In this document: piece after piece, positions 1 through 9,577 of the stretch
Numbering within the stretch: the stretch's first letter is position 1
Layout: each line of letters starts with the position of its first letter
Origin: Tretioscincus oriximinensis
Taxonomy: Eukaryota > Chordata > Lepidosauria > Squamata > Gymnophthalmidae
DNA length: 64,000 nt
Assembly (NCBI GenBank): GCA_022410635.1
Contig: JAJVDF010000124.1
Location: 779,090 to 843,089, forward strand
Reading direction: 5' to 3'
Notes under the pieces: model-generated
Told to the model about the DNA's origin: nothing
Database searches by the model: none
Seen by the model: only the letters and a program-made list of their open reading frames with translations
Made by a program: the position numbers and the translations under genes

Positions 1-580
1 TAGGTTTTCCCTGCAGGCATGAAATGTGTCGCGTTATTAAATTTAATATTGCTTTCCTGTTCGCCGAAGTATTTGTCTTGCTATATTTCTTCTTTTCATA
101 AACTTTTTTCATACATTAATCTTGATGTGCTGATCAGAATATAAAACGCTTTGAGCACTAGGCTCTTAATGAAAACCGGTGGCATTGTGCAGAAGAGACC
201 TTGCGTTGGGCTGTTTAAAAATGCTTTTGTATGTTAAATATGTTAACGCACAGTACCCACCCCCTNGCGTCATTGGCAGGGAGCTGAGAACAGGGGAAGG
301 TTAGGTGGACTAAATGGGCTTTGGCCCCATTCAGCAAGGCTCCTCTTGTTATGTAACAGAACTTCCGCCTGTGAAACTGCACCATGTGTATCCTTAAAGC
401 ACGTCTGCGTTATCTCAGCCTTTAAATTACGTTGATGGCTGGCTAAGGATTCTCTTTTATGCAGTCCTGCCTTTGTGTAAATACTCTAGGAAGAAAACAG
501 TATGCTAAGGAATGAAGGGAAAGCCTGCTGACCCCATGCCATCCTGAGTTGGCTGGAATACCATACAGACCCCAGGTCCC
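1..580. other. PRMT5 intron 1 side, no recognised feature
   Basis: This stretch lies on the intron-1 side of PRMT5 exon 1. I see no coding exon, RNA gene or clear mobile element in it. PRMT5 exon 2 was looked for on the minus strand across 1..2159 and not found, so the intron presumably continues beyond the left edge. Confidence 0.4.
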
Positions 581-584
581 TTTA

Positions 585-1200
585 GCCTACAGACGTTCTG
601 CTCCTTAGCTTTTNCTTGTTAGTCTCTAAGGTGCTACGAGAGCTTCTTGCTAGTAAATTGGAATTTAAAATGTAAGAAATAAGCGAAGCCCACTGGATCA
701 GGCCATAGCTCATTTGGCCAAGCGTCCTCACGGACACAGAGCCCATCAATTGGCATTCTGAAGCAGAAGCTGNGGAGGCTTCACCTGCTTGCGAGTCTCT
801 ACAAAGGGCCTTTAGAGGCTTCCTGCCTGTCTCCCCACCTGGAGTCAGTACCCAGGCATCCCTTCTAGTTAGCAGCCACTTATACACTTGCCCTCCGTGA
901 ATGAGGAGGAACCTGATGAATGGGCCCCGAGGCACCTAGTCCAACATCCTCTCTCACACAATGGGCCACCAATGGCTTCTGGGCATCTCCAGCTGAAGAT
1001 GAAGGGAAAACATTTCCTTGTTCCCAATTTTCTGCAAATGGCATTAAGAGACCTCCTGCCTGTCTCCCTACCTGGAGGCTGTACCCAGGCATCCGTTTCC
1101 CTAGATGCACTCGGCCTCCCTGCATCTGTCCAACCTTCTTTTAATGTTAGCCAGGCTGCTTCCCTTTTTTGGAAATAAATTCCATTCAATTTCAGGGACC
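585..1200 (-). mobile_element. CR1 LINE 3'-end fragments (two, adjacent)
   Basis: Two reverse-oriented CR1 3' ends lie side by side. Both carry the widespread tail wording (rc of 'ctggatcaggccatagctc' and similar) also seen at about 12.0, 14.6, 19.0, 21.2, 36.7 and 55.8 kb. The open frames here are only decayed tail sequence. Confidence 0.7.
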
Positions 1201-1325
1201 TTGTGGGGACTTAATTTGGCCATCTATGCTGCATCTTTATTCTGGAGCTGATCCTGGTTTCCAGCCCATGTAGGTCTCAACGTCCTAGAGAGGAGTCAGG
1301 ATCCCTGCAGCTTTTCCCACGTTCA

Positions 1326-1500
1326 CATATACAGTCCCCCAGCCAACCTCTTGTAAGCAGAAAAAATGTTTTTTGTGGGTGGCACTGGGTGCAGATTGGC
1401 TAAAGAGGCTTCCTCCCTCCCAGGGATAGCTGTTGTGCAGGCTGGGAACTCTAGCCCCGCTACTTGAACTACACGTCCCAGTAGGCCCCAAATAAAACGG
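1326..1500 (+). repeat. Unclassified interspersed repeat with ZNF143-like box, copy A
   Basis: This is a partial copy of a family also present at 14985..15222 with 15961..16085, 27318..27640 and 61275..61700. All copies share 'gactgggtgcagattggct'-type text followed by a box of the form ACTACACTTCCCAGCAGGCC. I cannot assign the family to a known class. Confidence 0.55.
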
Positions 1501-1611
1501 ATTAAACGAGCCCCGTCTGGATGCACCTCCACTGGGAGATTGAGGGTTGGCTCCCTCCTCATCCCAGTGGATATCAGCCAGGATCGTTGCAGCTTTTCCC
1601 ATGGCCCCATA

Positions 1612-2096
1612 CACATCCAAACAGAGGGGATTAAATAAACCAAGTTTGGATGCACCCATATACAGTACATCCTAATAAAGGGGATTAAATGAACCCTGTC
1701 TGGATGCACCAGTATAGACCCAAATAAAGCGGATTAAATGAACCCCGTCTGGATGCACCAGTATAGACCCAAATAAAGCGGATTAAATGAGCCCCGTCTG
1801 GATGCACCAGTATAGACCCAAATAAAGCGGATTAAATGAGCCCCGTCTGGATGCACCAGTATAGATCCAAATAAAGCGGATTAAATGAGGCCGTCTGGAT
1901 GCACCAGTATAGATCCAAATAAAGCGGATTAAATGAGGCCGTCTGGATGCACCAGTATAGATCCAAATAAAGCGGATTAAATGAGCCCCGTCTGGATGCA
2001 CCAGTATAGATCCAAATAAAGCGGATTAAATGAGCCCCGTCTGGATGCACCAGTATAGATCCAAATAAAGCGGATTAAATGAGGCCGTCTGGATGC
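1612..2096. repeat. 49-bp minisatellite in PRMT5 intron 1
   Basis: About ten head-to-tail units of 48-49 bp. Each contains GGATGCACCAGTATAGA followed by CCAAATAAAGCGGATTAAAT. Units start near 1650, 1701, 1750, 1799, 1848, 1896, 1944, 1993, 2041 and 2090. A diverged isolated unit sits near 1485..1530. The array ends about 65 bp from the PRMT5 exon-1 splice donor. Open frames across it are a consequence of the repeat period. Confidence 0.9.
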
Positions 2097-2159
2097 TCTG
2101 CCACCCGCATGCTGGGGGCGTGGAGGTCCCAGGCAGGCGGCGCACGTGGCTCCTCTCAC

Positions 2160-2308
2160 CCCTGCCTGGCGACCGCTCCCAAGGTGCCGGCCACTTCCGG
2201 GACGCAGCTCAAGTCCCTGCCGCAGGAGACGCGAGCCACGGCGCCCGCTGCTCCCGGCCCCACCGCCGATGCCGCCATCGCTGCTGCTGCCGCCGCAGTC
2301 ACCGCCAT
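2160..2308 (-). CDS. PRMT5: Protein arginine N-methyltransferase 5, first coding exon (partial gene)
   Basis: PRMT5 is the main type II protein arginine methyltransferase. With WDR77 it makes symmetric dimethylarginine on histones and Sm proteins. This exon encodes 49 codons plus two bases. The reading ending GRDLSCVPEVAGTLGAVARQ closely matches the mammalian PRMT5 N-terminus. The donor is AGGCAGGG|GTGAGA, with GT at 2159..2158. Two start codons are possible: 2308..2306, which adds a ten-residue Ala-rich head, and 2278..2276, which aligns better with mammalian starts. The catalytic domain lies in later exons outside the window, to the left. The GC-rich context and upstream CCAAT boxes fit a CpG promoter. 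I am sure of the identity and less sure which Met is used. Confidence 0.88.
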
Positions 2309-2665
2309 ACAGAGCAAGAAAGAGCCGGCTAGGCACGCCCATCCACCTCGCCTAAGAACGCTACAACCAATCAACAACCACCAAGAGAAGGCGGAGCTAG
2401 AGCGGGGACCAATCCAAAGTCCACTTTGAACGTCGGGGCGTAGCTGCCTATCCTTGTGTGTGGATAAGCCGACGGCAGAAATTCCATTTCCCATCATCCT
2501 CCCGGGAAAGCACCACCTCGGATTGGTGGGACTCCATTTCCCGCCATGCTTTTCCCAGCATGCGTTTCGGGCCTATCTTTGTTACCCTAAAGTTTCCGTG
2601 TGTGGTTTTCAAAACCTGACGGGAGCATTGATCCGTCAAGTAGAACTACAAGTCCCAATGTGCAC
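2309..2665 (-). promoter_or_regulatory. PRMT5: PRMT5 promoter and 5'UTR region
   Basis: This region lies immediately upstream of the PRMT5 start on the minus strand. CCAAT boxes appear on the plus strand at 2367..2371 and 2409..2413, and ATTGG at 2522..2526. Four ZNF143/THAP11-type (SBS) motifs appear on the plus strand: ATTCCATTTCCCATCATCC near 2480, ACTCCATTTCCCGCCATGC at 2531..2549, TTCCCAGCATGC at 2552..2563, and AACTACAAGTCCCAATGTGC at 2644..2663. The transcription start was not determined. Confidence 0.7.
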
Positions 2666-2774
2666 CTGGGCACAGGGCTTGTATTCTAGAGAGGTGGTCT
2701 GCACACGCACGCACGTGGCTTGGCTTCCATTTGCCTTATAAGGGGGACGCTGTGAGTTGGGTGGAATGTCTGAG

Positions 2775-2847
2775 GGGCCAGTGGCGCAATGGATAACGCG
2801 TCTGACTACGGATCAGAAGATTCTAGGTTCGACTCCTGGCTGGCTCG
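2775..2847 (+). tRNA. tRNA-Arg(ACG)
   Basis: A 73-nt gene that folds as a full cloverleaf. The acceptor stem is GGGCCAG/CTGGCTC with one G-U pair, and the discriminator is G. The anticodon loop CTACGGA gives anticodon ACG. The T arm is CTAGG-TTCGACT-CCTGG. The gene is intronless. Apart from a C-to-T change in the T stem, giving a tolerated U-G pair, it looks the same as the common vertebrate tRNA-Arg(ACG). A run of five T follows as a Pol III terminator. It looks functional. Confidence 0.96.
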
Positions 2848-2854
2848 GCAGGAC

Positions 2855-2859
2855 TTTTT
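2855..2859 (+). terminator. Pol III terminator of tRNA-Arg
   Basis: TTTTT begins 8 bp after the tRNA 3' end, which is the usual Pol III stop signal. Confidence 0.85.
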
Positions 2860-3677
2860 GCTTAATATAAAAAAAAGGAAAAAAGAAAAAAAAAAAAAGA
2901 AATATTCACACCAATTATTTTTTTTTTTTAACAAGTGCACCAAATACCAGTGCAAAAAAAACCAAAACATTAATGACTATTGTGCAAGCTAAATTTTAAG
3001 CCATTTATTTTATTTCAATTGATTTCATCAGAATTTGGTTTTGTGCACCATTCATTGCTCTTTTAGGATTTGCAGCCTGCCCGTCCATCAAAGGACCCCG
3101 GGGTGGGCCAGGACAACTTTAGAAGAAAAGACCAAACCTATTTAAGCAAAAGCTCCCATTTTGCAGCCTCTTGGCATCTCTTTGCACGGTCTGTGCTTCT
3201 TTCCGGCTTCTCAGGCAATGAATATTTGATTGCAAAAGCAAAGCAACCCCCCCAGGCAAGACTGGGGCCTGATAAACGGCCTGCCTGCCTGCCTGCCTGC
3301 CTCCCTTCCACGCCTCTGGAAGGCCCAGCTGGGGACCTGCAGAAGAGTTTTTATTTATTTTCCCTAAATAATGCACCAGCTGGATGCATTATCTATGAAT
3401 GAGCTTTTCCTCTGCAAGGGCTTTTCCCCCTCCCCGTCGGCAGCCCCTGCTGAAGCCCCTTCAAGCAAGAAAAGGCAAATGAAAGAGAACAGGATCCTTG
3501 TCATTCATTCTGCAGCCACAACCAAAGCCAAGGCAGCCCCTGAGGGACGGGCAGCTTCCAGGGACGGCGACTGCGGTTCCCAAGGGCTCCTGGAAAACGT
3601 GGCAATCTAATAACCCTGATCGTGCCCTTAGGCCAGAGAACCCTGCTGTGACGGGGGCCTCCTTTCACCCGCTTTTC
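2860..3677. other. Intergenic, A/T-rich and simple sequence, no gene recognised
   Basis: The stretch holds A-rich and T-rich runs near 2870..2930, a short (TGCC)n run near 3285..3305, and otherwise unremarkable sequence. I found no splice-supported coding exon. Confidence 0.4.
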
Positions 3678-3682
3678 AACCC

Positions 3683-4550
3683 TGTTGGGGTCTTCCCCCT
3701 GGGACATAGTAGAAATAAAATATATTATTAATATCACAGATATCTAGCTGGAACTAGGCTACCAAAGAGAGGCCTCTGGGTAATAATTTTCAAAAAATTC
3801 CTTGGTCAAGCTGACCTTTTGCTCAACCTCTGGACCTCTGTTAATCTCTTTTCCTCTCCCTGGGGGCACCTGTGAAAGGCAGCTCCTGGTTCNATGTCCT
3901 GTCTGACAAAGGACCCCTTAATCCCATCATTGACTGGGAAGTCAACTGTTTGCTTCTGGCCAAGGCAGACTTGACTCTCAATGGGAATCTCTCTNTGGAA
4001 ANATGCCTACAGCATAACCCTATTGTCACATAGGGAAGTCACTATTTGCCTTCTTCCCCTTTTCTGTATACACTGGTATCACCTCTTTGTTTGATACCAA
4101 TCAAGGGTCATCAGAGNCTGGACCCTTGGTATGAATCATCTTCCTGTCAGGTTTGATTNACAGGGGATCTCAATGGTAGCAAAGTTCCAGTAATTAGGCA
4201 CATCACACACACAGACATCCCTTCTCCTATTGGTTACTGTACCNAGGCTGCACCCCCTTGGGAGGGGGCATAACGCGTCATGTACCTCGTCATTTGCCCA
4301 CGTTGGGCACCCTCCGCCCTTTTCACCCCGTCATCAATTTCATACACGCCTTCTGATTCTGTTGTCAATAAAAGTGGAGACTTTTCACCCTTCTGGAGGC
4401 TTCCATCTACCCGTGGACCTCCTACGATCTCCTGTTACCCTGAAGCGTCGTCTGTGTGCCTATTATTTCGTGGCGGGTGATACGGACCCCAGGGCAAGCT
4501 ACCTCGCGTCACCGCTCAGTCATCTTTAGCGAGTAAGCCGGATCTCGTTA
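3683..4550 (+). mobile_element. LTR-like retroelement repeat, copy 1
   Basis: This is homologous over its whole length to 61765..62639 and to most of 4601..5392. It starts TGTTGGGG and contains a CCAAT-type 'cctattggttactg' segment and a poly(A) signal in GTCAATAAAAGTGG near 4363. The direct repeat AACCC flanks it (3678..3682 and 4551..4555), giving an 868-bp body with a 5-bp target duplication. The 3' terminus is not a canonical CA, so that boundary is tentative. No internal coding region is attached. Confidence 0.65.
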
Positions 4551-4600
4551 AACCCCCTTTCCCTTTTCTATCCAATCTCTCTGTGACACAGCTGGAAAGG

Positions 4601-5392
4601 TGTGGGAACCATCCAGGGGACACATATTAGGAGTATCATATTATATTAATACCAAATATACCTGTCTGGACCTGGGTAACCAAAGTGAGGCCCCTGGGAG
4701 ATTTTTTGCAAAAATTTCCTTGGTCAAGCTGACCTCTGCACACCCACAGGAACAAGCTTATTCACTCTCCTCTCCTTCAGGGGGCACCTCTGAATAGGCA
4801 GCCCCTTTCTAAATGGCCTTTCTGATAGGGCCATTAATCTCTCATCAGGTAACAGGAAGCCAAATGTTTGCCCAAGACTGGGCTAGCTTGGCTCCCCTGC
4901 TGAGAAAACCTCTTTGGCTGCATAGCCTGAAGCTGCCCCATTGTTCCAAGGGGAAGCCACTGTTTACTCTCTTCTGCCTATCTTCAGTTGCAGCAATCTA
5001 TCTCTGATTGCGATTAATCAAGGGCCATCATAGTCCTGGGCCCTTGGAAGTGAGTCACTGTTCCTGTCAGTAATTTGATTGACAGGGGATCACAATGGAA
5101 GCTAAGGTCCATTCAGTAGTCACACCACACTCACACCATTGACCATATTTGGATTTCCTGAACCCAGGCTGCGCCCACTTGGGAGGGGAAAAACGCATCA
5201 CCAGTGACATCACTGACCCACNTTGGGTCTCCTCCACCCCTTTTACCTCGTCATAATTTTAATCACGCCTTCTGATACCGAGGTCAATAAAAGTTGAGGT
5301 TTTGGGCCCCTCTGGAGGAATTCCATGACCCGTGGACCCTCCTGAGACTGCTCCTTGAACCAAGTCATGTTGCCCGTGTGATTCCTGTTACA
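4601..5392 (+). mobile_element. LTR-like retroelement repeat, copy 2 (variant 3' end)
   Basis: A second copy in tandem with copy 1 and in the same orientation. It starts TGTGGGAACC and has the same AATAAAAGTTGAGG block near 5284. The last 60-70 bp differ from copies 1 and 3, ending near CCTGTTACA. No target duplication was seen. Only about 50 bp separates it from copy 1, so this is not a complete provirus-like element. Confidence 0.6.
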
Positions 5393-5752
5393 CGTATTTA
5401 TCTACTGCGGTGAAAGCTGCCTTCGTTGCCAGTTTGGCGCAGAATGCCGGGAAGCGAACCCCGATAGAAAGGGATCTTGGGGCAATGCTGGGGGGAATCC
5501 AGAGAGAAATATCCTGGCAGGAACCTGAAAATCTCACGCATTGAAAAACTTGTGACGTCACTTCCAGGGCGGGACAGGAAGCAGGGGCCGGAAGTGATGT
5601 CACAATGAAGTCCAGCGCAGCCGTGTACAGGAAACGTGCCGGGGCTGGAAGTGACGTCACAAACTCTCACACAGTTCTCAAACGGCGCCCAACACTAGCA
5701 GCAGTGAAAAACAGCAAATTCAATGCCCAGGTGTCAAAAACAAGCCGGCAAG

Positions 5753-7912
5753 CGTGACTNTGTCGTTTTATAACGACACATTCGTTATAAGGCCACATTC
5801 GGAATACTGTGTACAATCCTGCTCACCACACTTTAGTGGAACTCGAAAAAAGTGGAGAAAAAGGCAACAGGAAGGATCAAGGAGCTGGAACAAAATTGCT
5901 TGGCTTCAGCAAAGGTAAATCATGCCTTACTAACGTGCTAGAATTCTTTGAGTGTTAACAAACATGTAGATAAAGGGGAGACAGTTGATATTGTCTATCT
6001 AGATTTTCAGAAGGCTTTTGATAAAGTTCCTCATCAAAGGCTTCTAAAAAAGCTCCNGTCATCTTTAGACAGAGTAAATAAAGTAAAAGTCACCACACCA
6101 CTGATGAAGAGGACAAGGCAGAGGGAATTTACCCGCAACAGATTTAGTTTTCTCAGAAAGAACACCAGAGGAATTAAACTGGATAGAGATAACAAGGGAG
6201 GAGGTCCTTGCTAGCCTTAATAAGCTGAACATGTATAAATCCCCAGGGCCAGATGGCATTCACCCAAGAATTCTTAAAGAACTCAAATGCGAAATTGCTG
6301 AACTTCTAACCAAAATATTTAATCTTTCCTTAAGATCAGGCATAGTACCATATAGATACCATATAGAAGTAGATTGGAGGGTAGCTAACATAACACCAAT
6401 CTTCAAAAAAGGATCCCNGGGTGATCCCAGAAATTATAGACCCATCAGTTTAACATCAATTCCAGGCAAAGTGTTGGAAACCATAATTAAGGACAAAATT
6501 ACCAAACACATGGAGAAGCACGCATTGCTGAATGAAACTCAGCATGGCTTCAGCAAATGTAAATCATGCCTTAACAACTTGCTAGAATTCTTTGAGAGTG
6601 TTAACAAACATGTAAATAAAGGGAATCCAGTTGATACTGTCTATCTAGATTTTCAGAAGGCTTTTAATAAACTCCCTCATCAAAGGCTTCTAAAAAAGCT
6701 CCATACTCACGGTATAAGGGGACAGACTTTGTCCTGGATTGGAAACTGGCTAAAAGATAGAAAACAGAGGGTNGTATTAAATGGACAGTTCTCTGAGTGG
6801 AAAGAGGTAAGAAGTGGGGTACCNCAGGGNTCTGTACTGGGACCCTTGCTTTTCAATATATTTATAAATGATCTGGATGCCGAGGTGAATAGTGAAGTAG
6901 CCAAGTTTGCTGACGACACTAAACTGTTCAGGGTAGTGAAAACTGAAAATGATTGTAAGGCNCTCCAGAGTGATTTATTGAAATTGGGTGAGTGGGCATC
7001 AAAGTGGCAAATGCACTTCAACTTAAGCNAGTGCAAGGTCATGCATATTGGGGCAAAGAACCCAAAATACTCCTACCACCTGATGGGAACCAAGCTTTCT
7101 GTGACCGAGCAAGAAAAGCATCTTGAGTTGTTGGTGGACAATTCAGTGAAAAAGTCAACCCAGTGTGCAAAAAAGGCAAATTCCATGTTGGGGATAATTA
7201 GGAAAGGAATCGAAAACAAGACAGCAAATGTTGTTTTGCCTCTTTATAAATCTGTGGTGAGGCCACATTTGGAATCCTGTGTTCAATTCTGGTCACCACA
7301 TCTCAAGAGGGATATTTTGGAACTGGAGAAGGTGCAGAAAAGGGCAACAAAAATGATCAAGGGTCTGGAGCACCTCCCTTACGAAGCAAGGCTGCAACGT
7401 CTGGGCCTCTTCAGCCTTGAAAGGCNACGTTTGAGAGGTAATCTGATTGAAGTGTACAAAATCATGCATGGGACAGACAGGGTGAATAGAGAAAAAATGT
7501 TTTCTCTCTCCCACAACACTAGGACCAGTGGCCCTTCCTTGAAACTGATGAGAAGAAAAGTGAGAACAAACAAAGGAAAGTATTTTTTCACCCAGAGGGT
7601 CATCGGCCTGTGGAATTTACTTCCTGAAGTAGTGGTAGTTAACAGCTTGGATAGTTTCAAGACAGGACTAGACAGGTTGATGGACACCAAGGGTATAAAT
7701 GGGTACTAGGATGAATGTCTGGATGTTGCCTCCCGGATGGAGCAACAAGCAGGATTCCTGAAATACCATTTGCAGGGAATCATGAACAGGAGCATATTTT
7801 GCTTTCCTCTGTTCAGACTACCCAGGTGCATCTGGTGGGCCTCTGTGTGACACAGAATGCTGGACTTGATGGGATGTGGACTGATCCAGTATGGACTTTC
7901 TTATGTTCTTAT
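5753..7912 (+). mobile_element. CR1 LINE, 5'-truncated, reverse transcriptase and 3' end
   Basis: The element encodes a non-LTR reverse transcriptase of the CR1 group, which copies its own RNA at the insertion site. Readable motifs are [23 protein letters not shown], a variant of the FQKAFDKVPH block, and the catalytic FADDTKLF near 6900. The C-terminal [15 protein letters not shown] and a tail ending in TTCTTATG repeats (near 7905) follow. The main frame runs from about 6231 to 7709 with several Ns. A partial duplicate of the same RT block ([17 protein letters not shown]) precedes it at 5948..6055, so the left end is composite. It is not expected to be active. Confidence 0.9.
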
Positions 7913-8500
7913 GTTCTGATGCTGATGAAATCCGGTTGCAACATCAGGATCTGTTCAGCCTTGAGGTGATCTGCTTTTCGGCCGATGAGAGCTCAATAGA
8001 GTGTACACAAGGAAATCTGCTTTAATACTCACCGTCTCTGTATCCAACACTTGTGAAACTAAAGGAAACCTGCAGATGGGCTGTAGGTGGGAGCACCTCT
8101 GTGGCTAACAGGGATGAAGAAAGACAAGCATCTGGTCTTTATACCCTGCGGTACTGGAGCTGCGTCTATCCACATATGTGTCTCTCAGTGCATTTTTAAG
8201 CTTTAATCAAACTTTGGAGGCATCAGGAGCTGGGGGGAAACCCTTCCCTTGCCACGCCCGTTCTGAGTGACAGCATCCTAGGGGAAGCCCGTACAGAAGA
8301 TTAGTAGCTGCTTGGGGCCAGAGAGGGAGGGGTTGCATTGGGAGGTTGGGGGCACAAGATGGCTTGGGGGGGGGACGGAGTTCATACGAAGTTGCCTTGG
8401 GCACTGGCAGCTTATCTTATGCCATTGTGACTATCCTTAATCCAGAACAGGCTGAAGTGGACGAGTTAAACCACAGCAAGGGCAAGTTCTGGCTTCTTCC
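7913..8500. other. Intergenic between CR1 and the HAUS4 3' end, nothing recognised
   Basis: No coding exon or structured RNA was recognised. Short CR1-derived words occur near the left boundary only. Confidence 0.35.
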
Positions 8501-8860
8501 CAAATTTCTTTATCAACCTGCCNGCAACTTAAGATCTGCAGGGGAGGCCCTCCTGGATTACCACCCTTCTCAGCAGCAAATGCAGTGGGAACCTGGGGCG
8601 CAGCCTCCTTGGTGGTTCCCCGACGATGGAATAGTTTTGACCCTCACGGTGTCTCAGTCACCATCCCTGTATTCTTCTAGGAGATCCTTGAAGATCCTCT
8701 TTCACCTGGCCTTTGGTTGAAGAAATGACCCTTTCCTTCCCGTCTTCAGACGCTGTTTTAACATACCAATTTTGTATTCTTGTTTTTATTATTGGCTGCC
8801 TGAGACCTTTGGATATAGGCAGGTGTGGAAGTATAAACAAATAGTGTTTGGTATTATTTT
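8500..8860 (+). mobile_element. L2 LINE 3' end
   Basis: The text 'ttgaagatcctctttcacctggcctttggttgaagaaatg' is followed by a 'tattattggctgcctgagacctttggatatagg' tail. This is the common 3' end of squamate L2 elements. Related tails occur near 13300, 24780, 40680, 43190 and 50440. Confidence 0.6.
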
Positions 8861-8957
8861 TCACAAGGCAGAACTCAAGCAGAATCCCAGTATATGACTG
8901 GTTTGGAAGCATCCCAGAAGAAATAGCATGACGCAAGGCTATAAAAGCTAGGACAGG

Positions 8958-8963
8958 TTTATT
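8958..8963 (-). promoter_or_regulatory. HAUS4: Candidate HAUS4 poly(A) signal
   Basis: TTTATT on the plus strand is AATAAA on the minus strand, about 440 bp past the HAUS4 stop codon. It is a candidate only, because repeats are nearby. Confidence 0.4.
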
Positions 8964-9399
8964 ATTTGCAACTTAACTATTTATATAGTTAAGTTGTGCT
9001 CTGTTAAAATGGTGGACTGCATTTTCTGTAAGAACAGATATTTAATAGAAGTTTCCCATTGCCTGGGAAACAAAGTTCCAGGCTCTGTTTGCTGATCAAA
9101 ACACAAGTAACATTAGTCTTTCCCACTATCTGCAGATATAGTATGGGACGTGACTATCTCTTGAGCGATTTCACCCAAATATTGTATAAATAATAACATT
9201 CCAGGTAAGTGTACAAAGTTCTGTAACAAACATTTAAAAATGGGAGGGAATGGAAAGGCACAGTGGATCGTGTCGTCTTGTTCACAAGCTGGCAAGGCAG
9301 GATAGAAGAGAGAAAAGACCAACATCCAATAGTAGATAACACTGGACCGATCATCAGATTAGGTCACCAGGCCATCAGATAACCAATCAGCAGAGAAAT

Positions 9400-9577
9400 T
9401 CACTCTTTGTTGAGTTCCTTCAGCACCAAGTGCCTGTTCTCAATGATGGCTTGCAGCCGAGCGTACTCCTTCACCAGCGCCTCAAATTCAGGGCCAAGGG
9501 TCTCAAAGTTGGAAAGGATCCGGCGGGAAGTAGCCAGGCCTTGCTCTTCTTGGCTTAAGGCTGCCTGCAAGCGGTCC
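9400..9577 (-). CDS. HAUS4: HAUS4 last coding exon
   Basis: The acceptor is CTCCTCTAG|GGACCGC, and the first G completes an Arg codon. It encodes 59 residues ending [13 protein letters not shown], then TGA at 9402..9400. It matches the C-terminal coiled coil of vertebrate HAUS4. Confidence 0.95.

Noticed and set aside
1783..2342. Repeated frames ending in an alanine- and glycine-rich stretch upstream of PRMT5
   Set aside because: They are minisatellite units fused by chance to antisense or out-of-frame PRMT5 exon sequence.
3285..3305. CRISPR-like short repeats
   Set aside because: It is a simple (TGCC)n run. No spacer structure exists, and the DNA is vertebrate nuclear.
6231..7709. 492-codon frame as a host gene
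   Set aside because: It is a CR1 reverse transcriptase with the FADD motif, Ns and frame damage, and sister copies in the window.
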